Notes under the pieces: generated by a model
What the model saw: only the letters and a program-made list of their open reading frames with translations
Told to the model about the DNA's origin: nothing
The model's database searches: none
Translations under genes and position numbers: made by a program
In this document: positions 60,346-64,000 of the stretch, piece after piece
Position numbering within the stretch: the first letter of the stretch is position 1
Layout of the letters: the number at the start of each line of letters is the position of its first letter
Source of the DNA: Odobenus rosmarus divergens
Taxonomy: Eukaryota > Chordata > Mammalia > Carnivora > Odobenidae
Direction of reading: 5' to 3'
Assembly: GCF_000321225.1 (NCBI RefSeq)
Contig: NW_004450276.1
Location: 1,579,141-1,643,140, forward strand
Length of the DNA: 64,000 bases

Positions 60346-60393
60346 CGCCGCCGCCGCCGCCGCTGCCGCCGCCGCTGCCGCCGCAGCCGCCGC
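60346..60393. repeat. (CCG)n tract in the ST8SIA6 upstream region
   Basis: CCG/CGG triplet run with CTG and CAG interruptions, about 350 bp upstream of the ST8SIA6 start codon, probably in the 5' UTR or core promoter. The interruptions should limit length instability. Confidence 0.8.
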
Positions 60394-60560
60394 GCGGGGT
60401 CACCTGAAGGTTGGGACTCGCGAGCTGGACTCGGTGCTGATTGGGTTCCAACTTTTGGGCGCCCTCGCCTTCCCCGGAGTGCCCGCGGGCTCTTCCCCGG
60501 AGCCCACGCAGCTTACCCAAGCACGCCACAACCCCTTCCGCGTCCCTGCGGTGGACAGCA

Positions 60561-63500
60561 AGGACTCGCAGGGGTGGAAGAGGGGAGAAGAAAGGGCCCA
60601 CTTCAAAACTTTTTTAAAACTGTGTAGTCGCTCAGCTGGATCGCTCCACGCAAAGGCTGCTAGGGACTCGGTTTTGTTGGGTAGATCCTGGTACCCAAGA
60701 GGAGTAACCTTCCCTTACTTGAGCGCAGATGCAGAGGCACAGAGAATGGATTTCCAGGAGCCAGGGAATCTTTAGGGGTTGGCACACCACCTGAAAGCCG
60801 AATTCGGCCCCAGCCTGGTTTTGTAAATAGTGTCTTTGGAACACCTACATGCCCGTTCCATGGCTGTATGTAGCTGTGTCACCTGGGGCTGCTTTTGCTT
60901 TACGAGGGCAGGGGTGGGTGGTGGTGACAAAGATCATATGGCCCACAAAGCCTAAAGTATTTGTCTATCTCTTTCCAGAAAAACTTAGCGGCTCCCTGGT
61001 CTTAATCATGTTGGTCTAGATCATATTGGTTAGATACTGGAAAATGATCCTGTGACAGTGAGATACGGTCCGGCTCTCCTCTTTCAGCCCCAAGCTATTC
61101 TGCCCTCGTCCCTCTGTGCACTCCGGCACACTGCGCACGTCTCCTGCCGGGCAACCTCAGGTTTGCTCCTGACTCAACACTTGAGGAAGCTTAGTAAACC
61201 ATAAACCACATAACTGTTATATGGGGGCTCATTTGACCATTCACTGCTTATGTACAGATTTCAGATTTTTCCAAAAGCAACACCTGGACTCCACCATCTT
61301 GCAAATACCTTGATAAGGTACTTTGGAAAGGCTTAAACTTTGAAAAGGCTTTGATGAGTTAGGTTTCCCAAGTGACAAAAATATTTGTATTTCAGTTGGA
61401 GTCTCCTAGAGGCATAAGGTCTTAACCTGAAAGACCCACGCCAGAGCCTTTGGGGGAGCAACTTGGCCAAACAATAAAGCTGTGGCCAGGGATTTTGTCA
61501 CTGAAAAAATAACTTATATCAAGAAGAGAAATATGGGCTGCCTAGTTCCTTTCTGCTAACCCTGCATTGACTCTAATTAAAACTAGTTGAAAACAAACCA
61601 GAACTTTGCACATAGTAGTCGATCAATAAGTGTTTGATCAATGAATAAAACACCTAGGAACTAATACTTTTCTTAAAGAGGAAAAAAACTGAAAATAGGT
61701 GTGACTGGAAATATGATTTCCTTCCATAGCTCACTCCTACTGTTAAAATATGTATTAATCAATAAAGAAAAGTTGCTCCTTTTACATAAGGCCAACATTT
61801 TTAGGAATACGGCTGCTTATCTGAGTAGGGCATAAAAAAGTAATACTATATTCAGGTGGGTGCTAAAATAATAAAGCAACCCAGTTCTACATGTTTGAAA
61901 GTTAAGCATTCTGTTAGACAAGTAGGATGTGGCACAATTATCTTGAAAATGAAAAGTTGTCTGGATTTGGGAAATAGTCTGAATTTTATTTCTCTTAGAG
62001 CAGAATTGTGCAGACAACTCATGCTGGAGATGGTTTGCAGAAAAAGAAAAGGGCATTATTGTATCAGCCAGGAAGCTGCAATTTCACCTAATTTACTAAA
62101 GTTTAATATTTCAGCACAGCTGGGCTCAAGGCAACAGCAGAAGAGTCAGCCTTGCACTGGGCTCCCTATACACCCTTGCTGTAAATTAAGTTACTTTTTG
62201 TCAAGCCAATGGCTATCAGCAGGGGACTCACAAAAGCCCATTTTAATTGGAAAACCAAGTGTAAATTTGCAATGGGAATTCTGAACCCAGTGTTAAAATT
62301 TGACAGTAGAGAACTTTACCACCAGCTTTGTAAATGAAGACTTGGTTTGGTAAAATATGAATTATCCTGCTTATCCTTGAGAGATTAAAAAAAAAAACAC
62401 CTGACAAAAAACATAAATCCTTATATATGATCAGCCACAGAACCCAAACTGGAAAACTGTGTATTTGGTAATTTAAGATTAGCGGGTTTGACCAACAACC
62501 TCAAAGATCCATTTTGGTCATTCAAGTAATCAACGGAGGCCCAGAATCTAAACTGAAACTCTGGGTGATGTGCAGAAGTCTGAGCTGGTATGTGAACCTA
62601 TCTCACTCACCCAGTGTGTCCAGCATTTGCCGCTCATTTGCCTTTTGTTATTCTTTAGTTATCACCATGAATGCCCTTACTTTCAGAAGATCTCCATTAA
62701 AACCTGGTTGGGAAGTACTGAAACATAAAAAATGTCCAAATAATTGAAAATCTTCCTGGAAGTTGGGGTTTATCATTTTTGGTGTAAGGTTTTAAACATT
62801 TCCATGTGTGCATGGATCTGGGGAGTCATAAAGAAGAATCCCAAATATCAAGTGGCTATTGTATCCGTTTGTATACATGAGTACAAACTCTCAATATAGA
62901 GAAATGCAGAAAATTAATACACCCAAGAATCTTTTCCTTCATTTGGGTGACATTTTTATCTCCCTGATAGAAAGGGTGGTTCCTGATGTCTTCAGGCTGC
63001 TTGATTGGTTTTAGTAATATTAGAGATTTGTGAAGACTATAGAACAATAGCACATTCATAAATATTAAACTATTCCTTGGGGGAGGAAATTCATAAGGAT
63101 AGTATAACCAAGGCTACATATTTTCAATAAATCATAAGATATAAATAAAAGTAGAAATAACTTCCAGAAATCAACAACCTTGTATGAGATGGTGCTATGT
63201 TTCCAAATACGTTTTATTACAGATTTCTCCCAGTGCTAATTGAATATTTAAAAAATTGATGCAATTCCCTGCATAACGTAGTTTTAACTTTAAAGATAGA
63301 ACACCTAAGATGATACATAAATTTCACATAGGTCTTACGTTTGTAAGAAGTCCAATTTGTGCTATAACTAAACTTACAGAACAAAAAAAATAAGAGTTAT
63401 TATTCACAGTGCAAAATAGATTTTTAATGTATAAAATATTCAAACTTCAAAAACTCCTCTCTCTGAAATCCACTTAAAAGTCCATCAAGGACCAAAAAGA

Positions 63501-63870
63501 GAAATGGAAACTATTTATCCTGAAACTATAAAATGGCCACAATCCCATTCCACAAATTCCCAAGAATATCTGCGAAAGGTGAACCCATTGGACAAGAATA
63601 CCAAGTTCAAGACTCATTGCCCCTTTTTATGAACTTAAATTTGTAGGGTGGGGGGGAATGGAAAAGTTTCTGAAGGCCCTACTAATGCACAATTGGGAAG
63701 AACAAAGTCTGGGAGTAGGTCACATCAAAAATGAGCAGTGATTAGTGTAAATGGCCAGGGTTACAGAGTTAAAAGAGAGATGATGACCAATAGTTCTGTT
63801 TCCAGTGAATACAGCTGTCTAGCCAGAAATATAATATGGCTATTCTTTTTTTTTTTACCTATAAGGAAAT
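60561..63870. other. ST8SIA6 upstream flank, no gene recognised
   Basis: AT-rich sequence upstream of the ST8SIA6 CpG island. I recognise no exon, no transposon with confidence and no RNA gene. Short open frames here (for example 61856-62284) show no family resemblance. Distal regulatory elements cannot be excluded. Confidence 0.4.
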
Positions 63871-63874
63871 ATGT

Positions 63875-64000
63875 TTTTAATAATAATAATTTTTTATTGT
63901 TATGTTAATCACCATACATTACATCATTAGTTCTTGATGTAGTGTCCCATGATTCATTGTTTGTGCATAACACCCAGTGCTCCACGCAGAATGTGCCCTC
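63875..64000 (-). mobile_element. Carnivore L1 3' end, antisense, cut by the window edge
   Basis: From about 63875 the sequence repeats the L1 3'-UTR pattern seen at 42336-42850 (TTAATCACCATACATTACAT, CAGTGCTCCACGCAGAATG). It is antisense, with its T-rich tail side at the left. The element continues beyond position 64000. Confidence 0.85.

Larger units (their letters stand above)
59270..60560. promoter_or_regulatory. CpG island covering ST8SIA6 exons 1-2 and promoter
   Basis: GC content and CpG density rise sharply at about 59270 and fall by about 60560, against AT-rich surroundings. The segment contains both ST8SIA6 exons and the sequence upstream of its start codon. No TATA box is evident; GC-box-like CCGCCCC occurs near 60032-60038. 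This fits a dispersed CpG-island promoter driving minus-strand transcription. The exact transcription start cannot be read from the sequence. Confidence 0.85.

Noticed and set aside
59183..60775. A 530-codon plus-strand open frame across the CpG island
   Set aside because: It starts in the CA minisatellite and runs through GC-rich DNA where stop codons are rare. Composition is Pro/Arg/Ala/Gly-rich with no domain, and it lies antisense to both ST8SIA6 exons.

Overview
The window is mammalian nuclear DNA from a carnivore of the dog-like suborder, most likely a non-canid (bear, seal or mustelid lineage). The main evidence is about twenty tRNA-Lys-derived CAN SINEs of the type GGGGCGCCTGGGTGGCTCAG ending in AAATAAATAAAATCTTT. 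The canid-specific SINEC_Cf form and the felid body are both absent. Carnivore-type L1 3' ends occur at 36.0, 42.3 and 63.9 kb. Bacterial-style features (operons, ribosome binding sites, CRISPR, origins) do not apply.

One protein-coding gene is recognisable. The first two coding exons of ST8SIA6 (alpha-2,8-sialyltransferase 6) lie on the minus strand at 60004-59904 and 59463-59365, inside a CpG island of about 1.3 kb that should be its promoter. Transcription runs leftward, so most or all of positions 1-59364 is probably intron 2 of this gene. I found no further exon, but a short one could have escaped reading by eye. The right end (60.6-64 kb) is upstream flank, ending in an antisense L1.

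Layout. 0-32 kb: mostly old repeats (MLT1 LTRs, L2, MIR, MER5) with scattered SINEs and long unique stretches. It also holds a pair of unclassified inverted arms (5.3 and 7.1-7.5 kb), a retroposed 5' half of tRNA-Lys (16.66 kb) and a 46-bp purely alternating purine-pyrimidine tract (31.4 kb). 32.5-37 kb: an old antisense L1 split by a decayed endogenous retrovirus. 38-41 kb: a Tigger-like DNA transposon split by an LTR, then two more LTR-like segments. 43.5-50.9 kb: a nearly full-length but dead L1 carrying six SINE insertions and bounded by a 16-bp target-site duplication that also encloses about 570 bp of LTR-like sequence ahead of the L1 5' end. 51-58.6 kb: older L1 fragments and more SINEs. 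58.9-59.3 kb: a CA-rich minisatellite next to ST8SIA6 exon 2.

I did not find a previously undescribed gene system. The most unusual signals are the tRNA-half retropseudogene, the L1 with extra 5' sequence inside its target-site duplication, the inverted arms, and the potential Z-DNA tract. Repeat family names were assigned by eye from remembered consensus sequences, and boundaries are good to roughly 5-30 bp unless a duplication is given.
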